Shown one piece after another: positions 8,608 through 17,190 of a DNA stretch of 38,162 nucleotides. The notes below the pieces were generated by a model, which worked only from the letters and a program-made list of their open reading frames with translations, was not told the DNA's origin and did not search any database. Location of the stretch: NCBI GenBank assembly GCA_030463445.1, contig JAQGFW010006275.1, positions 1 to 38,162 of the forward strand. Direction: 5' to 3'. Every line of letters begins with the position of its first letter. Position 1 is the first letter of the stretch. The translations under genes were made by a program, and so were the position numbers. Origin of the DNA: Euplotes aediculatus (Eukaryota > Ciliophora > Spirotrichea > Euplotida > Euplotidae).

Positions 8608-9567
8608 TTATGCAGATTTTGTTTCAGAAATTTTCTTAAAATACCACAAACCAGCCAATGTTAATCCCAAAGATAAAGCTACCAAAGGCAACGGAACATT
8701 ATCCATTTTTTCGATTTCAGGACTGATTTTCTTGAGATTAACCAAATGAAACATCACTAAGGCGAATCCATTATTGAAAATATGTCCAAAAATCGGCACC
8801 CAAATATTGCCCGACCAAAAGTACATGTAACCAAATAATGCACCGAGAACCATTCTTGGCAGAAAACCGTAGAATTGAAAATGAATAAACGAAAAAATAA
8901 ACGCCGCTACCCAAATCGCCAAGTGTGGATTGCGAGTGCCAAGATAAATTTTACGCTGAATCAATCCCCTAAAAATCAATTCTTCGCCGATTCCTGCGAT
9001 AATAGCAATCACGACAAAACCTACTATAAATTTAGGAATCGAATCGAAATTAGTCAAATATTTGGTCATATCCGCCATTTGGTCTTCCATGTTTCGCATA
9101 AATTCCTCAACGGCTTTGAGTGCGGGCGGAAGCTGCATTTTCTCGTTTAGGCTCATTATCCAGCCATTAAATGGCGAACTAACTAACTGAATCAAAACTA
9201 CTAAAAGTAGAATATTTGCCCCTGTAATTGGCTTGAAATTTAGCTCTTTCCATGGTTTTTTTTCGATAATTCGCCAATAAAGCCAAGTCGTTGCGATAAA
9301 ACCAATCAGAGAACTCAATCCCTGTGCAATCATCAAACCCCACCAACCGCTATCGGTTTTAGTGAGTGTTCCCATCATGTTTTCTACATCGAGGTTATTC
9401 AAATCAATTGGGACTTTTTCAGCAACGAGTACCATAATAAAGATGATTCCTTGAATAATGCTCCCAAAAAAGAACAGATTGAATAAAAATAACCCGACAA
9501 TTAACAAAATTGAGGACAAAGCCGAACGCTCGGATGCGGGATTGATTTTTGAGTTAAGATATTCCAT
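8608..9567 (-). CDS. CPBP-family intramembrane metalloprotease
   Basis: A protein of 319 residues with about eight hydrophobic segments and the three CPBP (CAAX protease/Abi) motifs: E-E-L-I-F-R-G (Glu195, Glu196, Arg200), S-F-I-H-F (His229) and F-G-H-I-F-N-N (His262). These residues form the metal and catalytic site of the glutamate intramembrane protease fold. Substrates in bacteria are mostly unknown; family members act in bacteriocin self-immunity and in regulated proteolysis. It precedes the NarL-type regulator gene by 21 bp, so the two may work together, but the sequence gives no direct evidence of this. Confidence 0.92.
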   Translation of the reverse strand: MEYLNSKINPASERSALSSILLIVGLFLFNLFFFGSIIQGIIFIMVLVAEKVPIDLNNLDVENMMGTLTKTDSGWWGLMIAQGLSSLIGFIATTWLYWRIIEKKPWKELNFKPITGANILLLVVLIQLVSSPFNGWIMSLNEKMQLPPALKAVEEFMRNMEDQMADMTKYLTNFDSIPKFIVGFVVIAIIAGIGEELIFRGLIQRKIYLGTRNPHLAIWVAAFIFSFIHFQFYGFLPRMVLGALFGYMYFWSGNIWVPIFGHIFNNGFALVMFHLVNLKKISPEIEKMDNVPLPLVALSLGLTLAGLWYFKKISETKSA

Positions 9568-9611
9568 GATTTGTTTATTGCTTCTTGAATTGGCAAATAG
9601 AAAGAAACCTT

Positions 9612-9646
9612 TTTGGCGGATAAGCCGTTAAAAATCTATAAATTTG
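9612..9646 (+). promoter_or_regulatory. Promoter of dusB
   Basis: TAAATTTG at 9639-9646 fits the Bacteroidota TAnnTTTG box. TTTG lies at 9612-9615, 23 bp upstream. The start codon at 9696 would give a leader of about 40 nt. Confidence 0.55.
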
Positions 9647-9695
9647 CGTAAAAATATTGACTAATTTGGTCATTCGCTAATGCAAGATTGAATTA

Positions 9696-10724
9696 ATGGT
9701 AAAAATAGGAAATATAGAACTGGGAGAGTTTCCGCTTCTGTTGGCTCCAATGGAGGACGTCAGCGACCCACCTTTCCGTTTGGTTTGCAAAGAAAACGGG
9801 GCTGATTTGATGTACACCGAGTTTATTTCGTCGGAAGGGCTGATTCGTAATGCCGCCAAAAGTGTTCAGAAATTAGATATTTTTGAATACGAACGGCCCA
9901 TCGGAATCCAGCTTTTTGGGAGCGATGTCGAGACGATGGGAGAATGTTCTCGAATCGCAACGGCAGCCAAACCCGATTTGATTGATATAAATTATGGTTG
10001 TCCTGTCAAGAATGTCGCTTGTCGAGGAGCAGGTGCTGCTTTGTTGCAGGATATTCCCAAAATGGCCGAAATGACGGCTTCGGTTGTAAAAAATACGCAT
10101 TTGCCCGTTACGGTCAAGACTCGTTTGGGTTGGGATGATTCGACCAAAAATATTGAAGAAGTTGCCGAACGCTTACAAGATGTCGGAATCCAAGCCTTGA
10201 GTATCCACGGACGCACTCGCTCACAAATGTATAAAGGTGAAGCCGACTGGCGATTGATAGCTAAAGTAAAAGAGAATCCTCGTATCAAAATTCCGATTTT
10301 TGGCAATGGCGATATTGATTCTCCACAAAAAGCATTAGAATATCGCAATTGTTTTGGAGTGGACGGAATCATGATTGGGCGTGCGAGTATTGGCTACCCG
10401 TGGATTTTTAACGAGATTAAACATTACTTCAAGACGGGAGAAATGCTACCACCACCTTCGATTCAGCAAAGAGTCGAAGCCGCTCGTAAGCACTTGACTT
10501 TCTCGATTCGTTGGAAAGGCGAACGTACCGGGATGCTCGAAATGCGTCGCCACTACGCCAATTATTTTAGAGGATTACCCAATTTTAAAGATTACAGAAT
10601 GAAACTTGTGCAATCACTTGATTGGCAAGAAATCTCGGATACACTCGATGAAATTACGGTAAAATACGATGGATTTATCCTCGAAAAACAAATTATCAAA
10701 GTTGAATACGCTGGCGTAGATTAA
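9696..10724 (+). CDS. dusB: tRNA-dihydrouridine synthase (DusB type)
   Basis: A protein of 342 residues, the usual length. The N-terminus L-L-A-P-M-E-D-V-S-D-P-P-F-R is the FMN-binding strand of Dus enzymes, and N-Y-G-C-P-V-K-N-V carries the catalytic Cys. H-G-R-T-R and G-N-G-D-I are the phosphate- and FMN-binding motifs, and the C-terminal helical tRNA-binding domain follows (R-R-H-Y-A-N-Y-F-R-G). It reduces specific uridines in tRNA to dihydrouridine using FMN and NADPH. A strong hairpin lies just after its stop, at 10732-10768. Confidence 0.95.
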   Translation: MVKIGNIELGEFPLLLAPMEDVSDPPFRLVCKENGADLMYTEFISSEGLIRNAAKSVQKLDIFEYERPIGIQLFGSDVETMGECSRIATAAKPDLIDINYGCPVKNVACRGAGAALLQDIPKMAEMTASVVKNTHLPVTVKTRLGWDDSTKNIEEVAERLQDVGIQALSIHGRTRSQMYKGEADWRLIAKVKENPRIKIPIFGNGDIDSPQKALEYRNCFGVDGIMIGRASIGYPWIFNEIKHYFKTGEMLPPPSIQQRVEAARKHLTFSIRWKGERTGMLEMRRHYANYFRGLPNFKDYRMKLVQSLDWQEISDTLDEITVKYDGFILEKQIIKVEYAGVD

Positions 10725-10731
10725 AAATAAT

Positions 10732-10768
10732 TAGTTGGGGTCGGAATGACAAATTCCGACCCCAACTA
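10732..10768 (+). terminator. Strong 16-bp hairpin between dusB and the EamA gene
   Basis: The arms 10732-10747 and 10753-10768 are a perfect 16-bp inverted repeat (core gttggggtcggaat) with the loop gacaa. There is no T-run after it, so termination is uncertain. The only upstream ATG of the next gene (10746) lies in the apex of this hairpin. Confidence 0.7.
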
Positions 10769-11693
10769 CCTCGAATTTACAATTCAAAAACAAACACAAA
10801 TAATATTGAATACTTCTACCAATTCCGATAATAAAAACCTCATTGCTTGGGTGCTGCTTCTGACTTTGGCATTTGTTTGGGGAACTTCCTTTTTGCTCGT
10901 AAAAAAAGCCGTTACAGTTTTCAATCCGATTCAAGTTGGTGCGTTGAGAATGGTCTTTGGAGCGATTGCCCTATTGCCTTGGGCGATTTCGGGCTACAAA
11001 AAAATCGAAAAAAAGACTTTTAAATATTTAGCTTTTTGTGGTTTAACTGGCTATTTGGCACCAGCTTTTTTGTTTGCGATTGCGGGTAGCAAAATCAATA
11101 GCTCGCTTTCAGGAACACTCAATTCGGTTACTCCGATTTTTGTATTGATTGTGGGTGTTTTATTTTTTGGAACCCAAGCCAAAAGAGAACAAATCTTTGG
11201 TTTAGCATTGGGTTTTATCGGTAGTTTGATTTTGGTTTTTGCCAAATCGAAAGGCGATATTGGCGGCATTAATCCTTATGTACTTTTGGTATTGGTCTCG
11301 ACTGTCCTTTATGGATTTAATACCAACGTAGCCGGAAAACACTTGGTAAGCACACCTTCTACGGCCTCGGGGGCATTTATGTTGCTGTTTGCGGGTATTG
11401 TTTCGAGCTTCGTTTTGGCATTTACCGATTTCAGTACTCCTTTTGCAAATCCCGAAATAAAAACGGCTCTTGTAGAAGTGCTTGTTTTGGGAGCAATTAA
11501 TTCTGGATTGATGGCGATTTTATTTAATTATTTATTGAAACTCAAAAGTCCAATCTTTGCGGCATCGGTTACTTACATTATTCCGATAATCGCAACGGCT
11601 ATGGGACTCTTCGACGGCGAAAATATTTCAGTTTTTCATTATCTTGGTATGGCAATTACGCTGATTGGTGTATATTTGATAAATAAAAAGTGA
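10746..11693 (+). CDS. EamA/DMT-family exporter
   Basis: Up to 315 residues with ten hydrophobic segments and two EamA repeats. The first has W-G-T-S-F-L-L-V-K-K and the second begins around residue 180. DMT exporters move amino acids, metabolites or drugs out of the cytoplasm; the substrate cannot be told. The start is doubtful: the ATG at 10746 sits inside a 16-bp hairpin, and the first 35 residues are polar and not conserved-looking. A TTG at 10806 would give 295 residues beginning L-N-T-S-T-N and keep every membrane segment. Confidence 0.9.
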   Translation: MTNSDPNYLEFTIQKQTQIILNTSTNSDNKNLIAWVLLLTLAFVWGTSFLLVKKAVTVFNPIQVGALRMVFGAIALLPWAISGYKKIEKKTFKYLAFCGLTGYLAPAFLFAIAGSKINSSLSGTLNSVTPIFVLIVGVLFFGTQAKREQIFGLALGFIGSLILVFAKSKGDIGGINPYVLLVLVSTVLYGFNTNVAGKHLVSTPSTASGAFMLLFAGIVSSFVLAFTDFSTPFANPEIKTALVEVLVLGAINSGLMAILFNYLLKLKSPIFAASVTYIIPIIATAMGLFDGENISVFHYLGMAITLIGVYLINKK

Positions 11694-11721
11694 TAATAGC
11701 TTGTTTAGTAATTTGTAAGTT

Positions 11722-11967
11722 ATGGAATACTCACATCCAGATTATCCGAATATAGTTGTAAATCCAGATATTTGTTTCGGTAAACCTTCAATCAGAGGTA
11801 CAAGAATGCCTGTGAGTTCGGTTTTGGCGTATCTTTCAAGTGGAATGTCTATTGATGAATTTGTCGGTGAGTTTAATTGGATTTCTAAAGAAGCTGTTTT
11901 AGAGTCATTAGCTTACGCTTCGCTTCAATTGGAGGAATCTTTCATACCATTACAAAAAGCATCATGA
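11722..11967 (+). CDS. DUF433 antitoxin
   Basis: An 81-residue protein with the DUF433 signature G-K-P-S-I-R-G-T-R-M-P-V-S-S-V-L and a C-terminal helix-turn-helix-like segment (W-I-S-K-E-A-V-L-E-S-L). DUF433 proteins are the antitoxin-type partner of PIN-like DUF5615 proteins, as in VapB45/VapC45. Its ATGA overlaps the next gene by 4 bp, which implies translational coupling. It is probably also the autorepressor of the pair, as in related modules. Confidence 0.88.
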   Translation: MEYSHPDYPNIVVNPDICFGKPSIRGTRMPVSSVLAYLSSGMSIDEFVGEFNWISKEAVLESLAYASLQLEESFIPLQKAS

Positions 11968-12338
11968 AATTTATCCTTGATGAGAATATCCCACCCAGTT
12001 TAAGTATTGATTTATCTGAATTGGGGTTTGAATCCATTCACGTTAACCAAATTGGGTTAGGCTCAACTCAAGATTTTAAAATTTTTGAATTTGCTTTTGA
12101 GAACGATTTTATAATCATTACCCACGATTTAGATTTTTCGAGCATTCATGCTCTTTCGGGGCGGTCAAAACCATCAGTTATCCAATTGAGGTTTTCATCA
12201 CTTAATAAGAAAATGATTGTAGATTTAATCCATGAAATACTTTCCACAACTACTGATGCTCTAAAAAAAGGAGCTTTTGTAACAATTGATAAAAACGGAG
12301 TACGACTTAGGTATTTACCTATTATAAAAAAAATCTAA
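11964..12338 (+). CDS. DUF5615 PIN-like toxin-type protein
   Basis: A 124-residue protein of the DUF5615 (PIN-like, Mut7-C-related) family. It has the expected acidic residues in F-I-L-D-E-N-I-P (Asp6) and I-T-H-D-L-D-F (Asp55, Asp57), and the family motif S-V-I-Q-L-R. By family it is a putative RNase partner of DUF433. The length is normal and the acidic site is present. It is followed after only 5 bp by the biotin carrier gene, so the pair may share a transcript with a housekeeping gene. Confidence 0.88.
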   Translation: MKFILDENIPPSLSIDLSELGFESIHVNQIGLGSTQDFKIFEFAFENDFIIITHDLDFSSIHALSGRSKPSVIQLRFSSLNKKMIVDLIHEILSTTTDALKKGAFVTIDKNGVRLRYLPIIKKI

Positions 12339-12343
12339 AAACT

Positions 12344-12844
12344 ATGTTAAAAGCAATCGTCAACGAAAACCAGACTTTTGAAGTAGAGAAGTCAAAAGAA
12401 GAAATTTTGCTAAATAATCAATCATTCAACTGGGATTTACAGCAGATTTCGAGTAAAGATTTTCATATTCTGAAAGATAACCAGTCTTACAATGCCGAGT
12501 TGGTTGAAGCCAATTACGCCGAAAAAATCTTTAAAATTAAAGTAAACGGTACGATTCATTCGATTCAATTGAAAGATAAAACCGATATATTACTCGAAAA
12601 AATGGGTATGAGTTCGGTGGCATCGAATAAATTGAATGACCTGAAAGCACCAATGCCAGGATTGATTTATGACCTAAAAGTTGGGGTAGGAGACGAGGTT
12701 CAGAAAGGCGATGTTTTATTGATTTTAGTGGCAATGAAGATGGAAAACGCCATAAAAGCCACGGGTAGCGGAAAAGTCAAGGCCATCAAAGTCAAGGTCA
12801 ATGACAGCGTCGAGAAAGGTCAGGTAATTATAGAATTTGAATAG
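12344..12844 (+). CDS. Biotin carboxyl carrier protein (biotin/lipoyl-attachment domain)
   Basis: A 166-residue protein with a C-terminal biotinyl domain: A-P-M-P-G-L-I-Y-D at about 102, and V-A-M-K-M-E-N-A with the biotinylated Lys132. The N-terminal 90 residues form a small beta-rich linker domain, like the carrier subunits or domains of acyl-CoA (propionyl- or methylcrotonyl-CoA) or pyruvate carboxylases in Bacteroidota. The carboxylase subunits are not in this window, so the enzyme it serves is not known. A clear terminator follows at 12857-12889. Confidence 0.9.
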   Translation: MLKAIVNENQTFEVEKSKEEILLNNQSFNWDLQQISSKDFHILKDNQSYNAELVEANYAEKIFKIKVNGTIHSIQLKDKTDILLEKMGMSSVASNKLNDLKAPMPGLIYDLKVGVGDEVQKGDVLLILVAMKMENAIKATGSGKVKAIKVKVNDSVEKGQVIIEFE

Positions 12845-12856
12845 ATTGATATTGAG

Positions 12857-12889
12857 TCCCTTCGATTTAGAGTTGAAGGGATTTTTTTT
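12857..12889 (+). terminator. Intrinsic terminator after the biotin carrier gene
   Basis: TCCCTTCGA (12857-12865) pairs with TTGAAGGGA (12873-12881), including one G-U pair, and is followed by eight Ts (12882-12889). This is a textbook intrinsic terminator that separates the gene from pyrH. Confidence 0.9.
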
Positions 12890-12943
12890 ATTTCAAAAAC
12901 AAGCATTAATTTTACGACAAAATTATACATCTACAAATACTAC

Positions 12944-13660
12944 ATGAGCCAGCTCAAATACAAAAGAATTCTACTCAAACTCAGTGGCGAAGCCCTAAAT
13001 GGCGGAGACAAAAGTCAGATTATTAATGCAGATATTTTACAACAATATGCCAAAGAGATTAAGACTGTGGTAGAGTTGGGTTGTGAGGTTGCAATTGTAA
13101 TCGGCGGAGGAAATATTTTTAGAGGTGCAACCGCCCAGTCGGGTATTGACCGTGTGCAAGGCGATTATATGGGAATGCTCGCAACCGTCATCAACGGTAT
13201 GGCAATCCAGAGTGCTTTAGAGAAAGAAAATGTTGTAACTCGCTTATTATCAGCCATTAAGATGGAGCAGGTTGCCGAGCCATTTATCCGTCGTCGTGCG
13301 GCAAGACACCTCGAAAAAGGTCGTGTTGTTATCTTTGGGGCTGGTACGGGCAATCCATTTTTCTCAACTGATTCGGGCGGAGCATTGAGAGCCAATGAGA
13401 TTGGTGCAAGTGTTTTACTAAAAGGTACTGGCGTAGATGGCGTTTATACCGCAGACCCTAAAAAAGACCCAACGGCTACTCGATACAATAAAATCAGTTT
13501 TGATGAAGTTATTGGTAAAAACCTCAAAGTTATGGATTTGACGGCTTTTGCCCTTTGTAAAGAAAACAATATGCCAATTATTGTGTTTGATATGAACATC
13601 GAAGGCAACCTCAAAAAAGTTGTTCTGGGCGAAGACGTAGGAACTTTGGTTTGTGATTAA
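12944..13660 (+). CDS. pyrH: UMP kinase
   Basis: A protein of 238 residues, typical of bacterial UMP kinases. It starts with [12 protein letters not shown], and has I-G-G-G-N-I-F-R-G, the [10 protein letters not shown] segment and V-D-G-V-Y-T-A-D-P. It phosphorylates UMP to UDP with ATP and is a hexameric amino-acid-kinase-fold enzyme. The pairing with frr 130 bp downstream is a common bacterial arrangement. Confidence 0.97.
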   Translation: MSQLKYKRILLKLSGEALNGGDKSQIINADILQQYAKEIKTVVELGCEVAIVIGGGNIFRGATAQSGIDRVQGDYMGMLATVINGMAIQSALEKENVVTRLLSAIKMEQVAEPFIRRRAARHLEKGRVVIFGAGTGNPFFSTDSGGALRANEIGASVLLKGTGVDGVYTADPKKDPTATRYNKISFDEVIGKNLKVMDLTAFALCKENNMPIIVFDMNIEGNLKKVVLGEDVGTLVCD

Positions 13661-13753
13661 TTTTTATTGTCATTTGGTCGTCAAACGTTGATAGACAATT
13701 ATTCATGCTTATTAATTGACTTAGAAGTGTTAGGAATCAGGGAGTAAAATACT

Positions 13754-13785
13754 CACTCATTCGCTAAATCACTCATTCACTAATT
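13754..13785. repeat. Two 16-bp tandem units in the pyrH-frr gap
   Basis: CACTCATTCGCTAAAT (13754-13769) is followed directly by CACTCATTCACTAATT (13770-13785), with two differences. They lie just upstream of the frr start at 13791. Function is unknown. Confidence 0.8.
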
Positions 13786-13790
13786 ACAAT

Positions 13791-14351
13791 ATGGAAGAAA
13801 TAGAACTGGTACTCGACATGGCTAAAGACACGATGGAACGTGCCTTGAAGCATACCCAAATCGAATTAACAAAAATACGTGCAGGAAAAGCAAGCCCACA
13901 GATGGTTGAGGGTATTATGGTAGAATATTACGGAATACCAAGCCCGATTCAGCAGGTTTCGTCTATCACTACTCCCGATGCACGCACAATTGCGATAAAA
14001 CCATTCGAGAAAAAATTGATTAACGACATCGAGAGAGCGATTATCAATTCAAACATGGGGCTAAACCCTGCCAATGATGGCGATATTATCCGACTTTCGG
14101 TGCCGCCACTTACCGAAGAACGCCGCCGTGATTTGGTAAAAAAAGTAAAAACCGAAATCGAGATTGCTCGTGTAAATATCCGTAAAGTACGCCAAGAAGG
14201 AAACGATGAATTGCGTAAATTGAAAAACGATGGCGTTTCAGAAGATGCCATCAAAACGGGAGAAGAGCGTATGCAGAAACTAACCGATAGTTATGTGCAG
14301 AAAGCCGAACAAATGTTGGCCGCTAAAGAGGCTGATATTATGACGGTTTAA
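13791..14351 (+). CDS. frr: Ribosome recycling factor
   Basis: A protein of 186 residues, the normal length. It has R-A-G-K-A-S-P near the N-terminus, the small beta domain (Y-Y-G-I-P-S-P-I-Q-Q-V), N-D-G-D-I-I-R-L-S-V-P-P-L-T-E-E-R-R, and the long C-terminal helix with V-R-Q-E-G-N-D-E. With EF-G it splits the post-termination ribosome. It ends at a hairpin shared with the convergent gene. Confidence 0.97.
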   Translation: MEEIELVLDMAKDTMERALKHTQIELTKIRAGKASPQMVEGIMVEYYGIPSPIQQVSSITTPDARTIAIKPFEKKLINDIERAIINSNMGLNPANDGDIIRLSVPPLTEERRRDLVKKVKTEIEIARVNIRKVRQEGNDELRKLKNDGVSEDAIKTGEERMQKLTDSYVQKAEQMLAAKEADIMTV

Positions 14352-14362
14352 AATTTGTTTAG

Positions 14363-14400
14363 GGTTTCTTATTTCGTTCTTTTACTCGAAATAAGAAACC
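14363..14400. terminator. Probable bidirectional terminator between frr and the Omp28-like gene
   Basis: A perfect 14-bp stem, GGTTTCTTATTTCG at 14363-14376 and its complement at 14387-14400, with a 10-nt loop, lies between two convergent genes. T-runs are weak on both sides, so it may act as a barrier rather than as a strict intrinsic terminator. Confidence 0.7.
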
Positions 14401-14418
14401 TCAAGTTTAAATTCCCCA

Positions 14419-15396
14419 TCAATCCCAATCTTTACTTTTACCGATTGCTACTTTCTGCACATTCACAATTTCTCCAGTTTTATTGTTTACAATAAATGCG
14501 ATAATATAGCAGTTTTCGGGTTTCTTTACGGTATTTGGCAGAGTTGTTTTAAATAATTTTCTGAATGTTTTACCGTCTTTTGTGGCTGCAAGCGGAATCT
14601 CCAAGCCATTCAAAATCGGTGTAATGGCATCTCTCGAAACATTGTGATGTTCGATGTTTTCTATCAAAGCAGGTAATTTATAAGCCTCAAAACGTTGAAA
14701 CTGAGTGTTTCGTGCTAAATAATTCATCTGCGGATAGCCTGTTACTTTATCCTCGACCAAGTAAATGCCGAGTCCGAATTTATCAGACATAGCAGTTTTA
14801 AAACTGAGGTGACTCAAAACTTCTACATCTTTACCAGACAAGCGGCTCTCTACTGCCAAACCGATAGATGTTTTTTCGGTTTTGAGATAATCATCAACAT
14901 TAGGAATCCAATCGTCTGTACCTATGATAAAAGTTGTTCCAATAATTGATTTACGGCGGTTTATCATCCCCGACGGAAACGCAGGGTGCCCGTATTTGCT
15001 TTTGAGCGGATTATAAAATTTTTCGGCATTGGTCATTTCATCGTTATAGTGAATCTCTACACCAATAACTCGTTGATTTTCAGATACTTTACGCATTGTT
15101 TCTTTTGCCATTGGGCACCACCCACACCACGTGCCTGTGTGTTCTTCGATTAAGATTTTACGGGTAAATTCATTTGGTATGCTCGTACTTACACTCGAAG
15201 GGAAATCGTACTGGCAACTACAATCTTCGGTCGTTGCCGTCGTTTTAAAGTTTTTGGCGGTAGCATCTGTACAACCAATAGTTGGGTCGCTACTGTTGAG
15301 TATTTGCGATGGGTCTGGTTCGGGAGTTTGTTCGGATGAATTGCTACAATTCAAGAAAAGCACGGTTAGAAAAGCAAGAATTAGATTATTTTGCAT
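14419..15396 (-). CDS. Omp28-like thioredoxin-fold lipoprotein
   Basis: I place the start at 15396 (325 residues), since it gives a lipoprotein signal with a lipobox F-L-N-C near residue 17. The frame runs up to 15528, but that extension crosses a repeat element. Residues about 40-60 hold C-T-D-A-T-A-K-N-F...C-S-C-Q-Y-D, like the short Cys/Asp motif common in Bacteroidota surface proteins. A thioredoxin-like domain follows, with G-T-W-C-G-W-C-P-M (CGWC active site), typical of Omp28-related outer-membrane proteins. It is probably a periplasmic or surface lipoprotein with a redox or scaffold role; the substrate is unknown. It is divergent from a second thioredoxin-fold protein at 15714. Confidence 0.85.
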   Translation of the reverse strand: MQNNLILAFLTVLFLNCSNSSEQTPEPDPSQILNSSDPTIGCTDATAKNFKTTATTEDCSCQYDFPSSVSTSIPNEFTRKILIEEHTGTWCGWCPMAKETMRKVSENQRVIGVEIHYNDEMTNAEKFYNPLKSKYGHPAFPSGMINRRKSIIGTTFIIGTDDWIPNVDDYLKTEKTSIGLAVESRLSGKDVEVLSHLSFKTAMSDKFGLGIYLVEDKVTGYPQMNYLARNTQFQRFEAYKLPALIENIEHHNVSRDAITPILNGLEIPLAATKDGKTFRKLFKTTLPNTVKKPENCYIIAFIVNNKTGEIVNVQKVAIGKSKDWD

Positions 15397-15713
15397 TGTT
15401 TTGGCAATTTTTTTGTATATAACAATCAAAAAGTATGCCTTAATTTTAACGTGAACTATGGATAAATAGATTAACGTGAACCATGATTTAGCCTCGTAGA
15501 GGCAATATCTTGGTAGTAATAAAAACATTTTGAACCGTGAAAGTCCCAGCGGGACGGTACGTTGGCAGCATGGGACTCTATTATTTTTAACCTCTATACA
15601 ACTCCTAACGAAGTGTTCTAACGGTAAAGCATTGATAATTAATAACTTAGCAGTAATTCTAATACATAGTTCAAGTTAATTTTAGTGTTTTAGATGTTTC
15701 AAATTTTAGATTT
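15397..15713. other. 317-bp gene-free stretch filled by a repeat element
   Basis: I find no gene here. The stretch is taken up mostly by the inverted-repeat element at 15446-15679, with two REP-like modules inside it. The TlpA-like gene starts 34 bp after the element. Confidence 0.75.
15446..15679. repeat. MITE/REP-like element with 18-bp inverted ends
   Basis: The left end TTAACGTGAACTATGGAT (15446-15463) is an inverted match, with two differences, to 15662-15679. A second direct copy of the left end lies at 15471-15485. Inside are two 26-bp modules, each a 13-bp palindrome plus a 13-bp tail: 15491-15516 (gcctc-gta-gaggc) and 15543-15568 (gtccc-agc-gggac). The tails share the end TTGGnAG. 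The element has no coding capacity. Confidence 0.65.
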
Positions 15714-16211
15714 ATGAATAAATCAATATCAATAATTTTATTATTTTCGATACATTTTTTTGATGGATTTTGTCAAAAAAACTTACATAGCATTGCGATT
15801 CAGAATCTGAAAGGTGAACAAGTAAATACCAATTCGATATTCAAAGATAAACCAACTATCATCAGTTTTTGGGCCACTTGGTGCAAGCCTTGCTTGCAAG
15901 AAATTGATGCGATTCAAGAGAATTTATCTGATTGGAAACAAACTTTAGATTTTGATTTTATTGCGATTTCGACCGATGATAGTAGGAGTAAAGGTAGGGT
16001 TGGCCCTATGAAAAATATTAAAAAATGGTCATTTGAGGTATTTTTAGACGAAAACGGAGACCTCCAAAGAGCCATGAATGTTTTGAATATCCCACATACA
16101 ATAATTTTGGATGGTAGTGGTAAAATTATCTATCAGCATACTTCATATTCGGCTGGCGATGAAGAAGAATACTTTGAAATTTTGAAGAAAATTGTTGATA
16201 AAAAGCGTTAA
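15714..16211 (+). CDS. TlpA-like thiol-disulfide oxidoreductase
   Basis: A 165-residue protein with a signal peptide (ending D-G-F-C-Q) and a thioredoxin/TlpA fold. The active site is F-W-A-T-W-C-K-P-C, followed by S-T-D-D and the cis-Pro segment N-I-P-H-T-I-I-L-D. Such periplasmic proteins reduce or isomerise disulfides of exported proteins. It is a separate gene, divergent from the Omp28-like lipoprotein across the repeat element at 15446-15679. Confidence 0.92.
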   Translation: MNKSISIILLFSIHFFDGFCQKNLHSIAIQNLKGEQVNTNSIFKDKPTIISFWATWCKPCLQEIDAIQENLSDWKQTLDFDFIAISTDDSRSKGRVGPMKNIKKWSFEVFLDENGDLQRAMNVLNIPHTIILDGSGKIIYQHTSYSAGDEEEYFEILKKIVDKKR

Positions 16212-16244
16212 ATGGCTGTTTTTTGTTAAAAATTAGGTTTAATA

Positions 16245-17081
16245 TCAGTTATAAATTTCTGATTTATTGACAAAACTAACTCTCACCTGATTACGGGCGT
16301 TATTCTCCAAAATCCAAAGATTTCCGTTATTATCCATTAGACCACCCGTTGGATGCCAAAGTGCGGAGCTTCTAAAAATTGTTCGGATTTTACCATCTTT
16401 ACTGATTTTTTTGACTTCTTGATTTTCGTAAACCGTTGTGTACACGTTTCCTTGTGTATCCGTCCAGATGCCATAAATACTATGGTTTGGTTTACGAAGT
16501 GGATTGTACCCTTTTACTCCGTCTAAATCTTGAGCGATGAGTGTAGATTTTGCTCCCTGAATTTTAAATAAATCATTGTCATCAATATAATAAAAGACAC
16601 CGTTTTTATCGCAGAATTGCCACCGAACATCAACCGTTTTAATCGAGCAAACAATCGAAATTTTATTATCAATACCCTTTTTCAGGAAAAGGCTCTCGGC
16701 TTTGCCTCTCTCAATCCAGAACATATTTCCAACCAAATCTCGATTGAAACTGTAATTGCTCAAAAAACCTTCGGAATTACTGATAACTTTAGAAAAATGA
16801 CCATTTGCATCTAATTTCCAAACAAAATGCCCCCATTTATTGCTCGATTCACCTTCATACCAAAGGTGTTCGCCAAAAAGATTGTCGTTGGCGTCGATAT
16901 GAAGTTCGTGCGTATGCACATCAGGCACAACGACCTTTTTGGATTTACCATCGGCAGAAATTTTCCAAACTCTTGCTAAATCCGAGTAAAAAATTTCACC
17001 TTTTGAATTGCGAACAATACCGACTCCGGGATGTGCAAACCCCGAAACAGTAATGAGAAGAAACACAAAAATCTTTTTCAT
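16245..17081 (-). CDS. Secreted NHL/SMP-30-like beta-propeller protein
   Basis: A 278-residue protein with a signal peptide (to about residue 17). The sequence shows repeated propeller blades of the type G-x-I-F-Y, D-A-N-D-N-L, D-T-Q-G-N-V-Y and D-N-N-G-N-L-W-I-L-E, which are NHL/SMP-30-like repeats. There is no catalytic signature that I can assign, so it may be a binding or scaffold protein. It is convergent with the TlpA-like gene and 109 bp downstream of the Gfo/Idh gene on the same strand. Confidence 0.75.
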   Translation of the reverse strand: MKKIFVFLLITVSGFAHPGVGIVRNSKGEIFYSDLARVWKISADGKSKKVVVPDVHTHELHIDANDNLFGEHLWYEGESSNKWGHFVWKLDANGHFSKVISNSEGFLSNYSFNRDLVGNMFWIERGKAESLFLKKGIDNKISIVCSIKTVDVRWQFCDKNGVFYYIDDNDLFKIQGAKSTLIAQDLDGVKGYNPLRKPNHSIYGIWTDTQGNVYTTVYENQEVKKISKDGKIRTIFRSSALWHPTGGLMDNNGNLWILENNARNQVRVSFVNKSEIYN

Positions 17082-17190
17082 TATTCTACGAATTTTGATT
17101 GATAACCAAAATTATCAACCAAAACCCATAGAACGAACCGATTTTTGATGAGACGATGAAACCGAGATTCGAGAAGCAAATTCGGTATGC

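Noticed and set aside
15397-15528. Longer start for the Omp28-like protein at 15528
   Set aside because: The extension crosses the repeat element and hides the lipoprotein signal, which starts properly at 15396.
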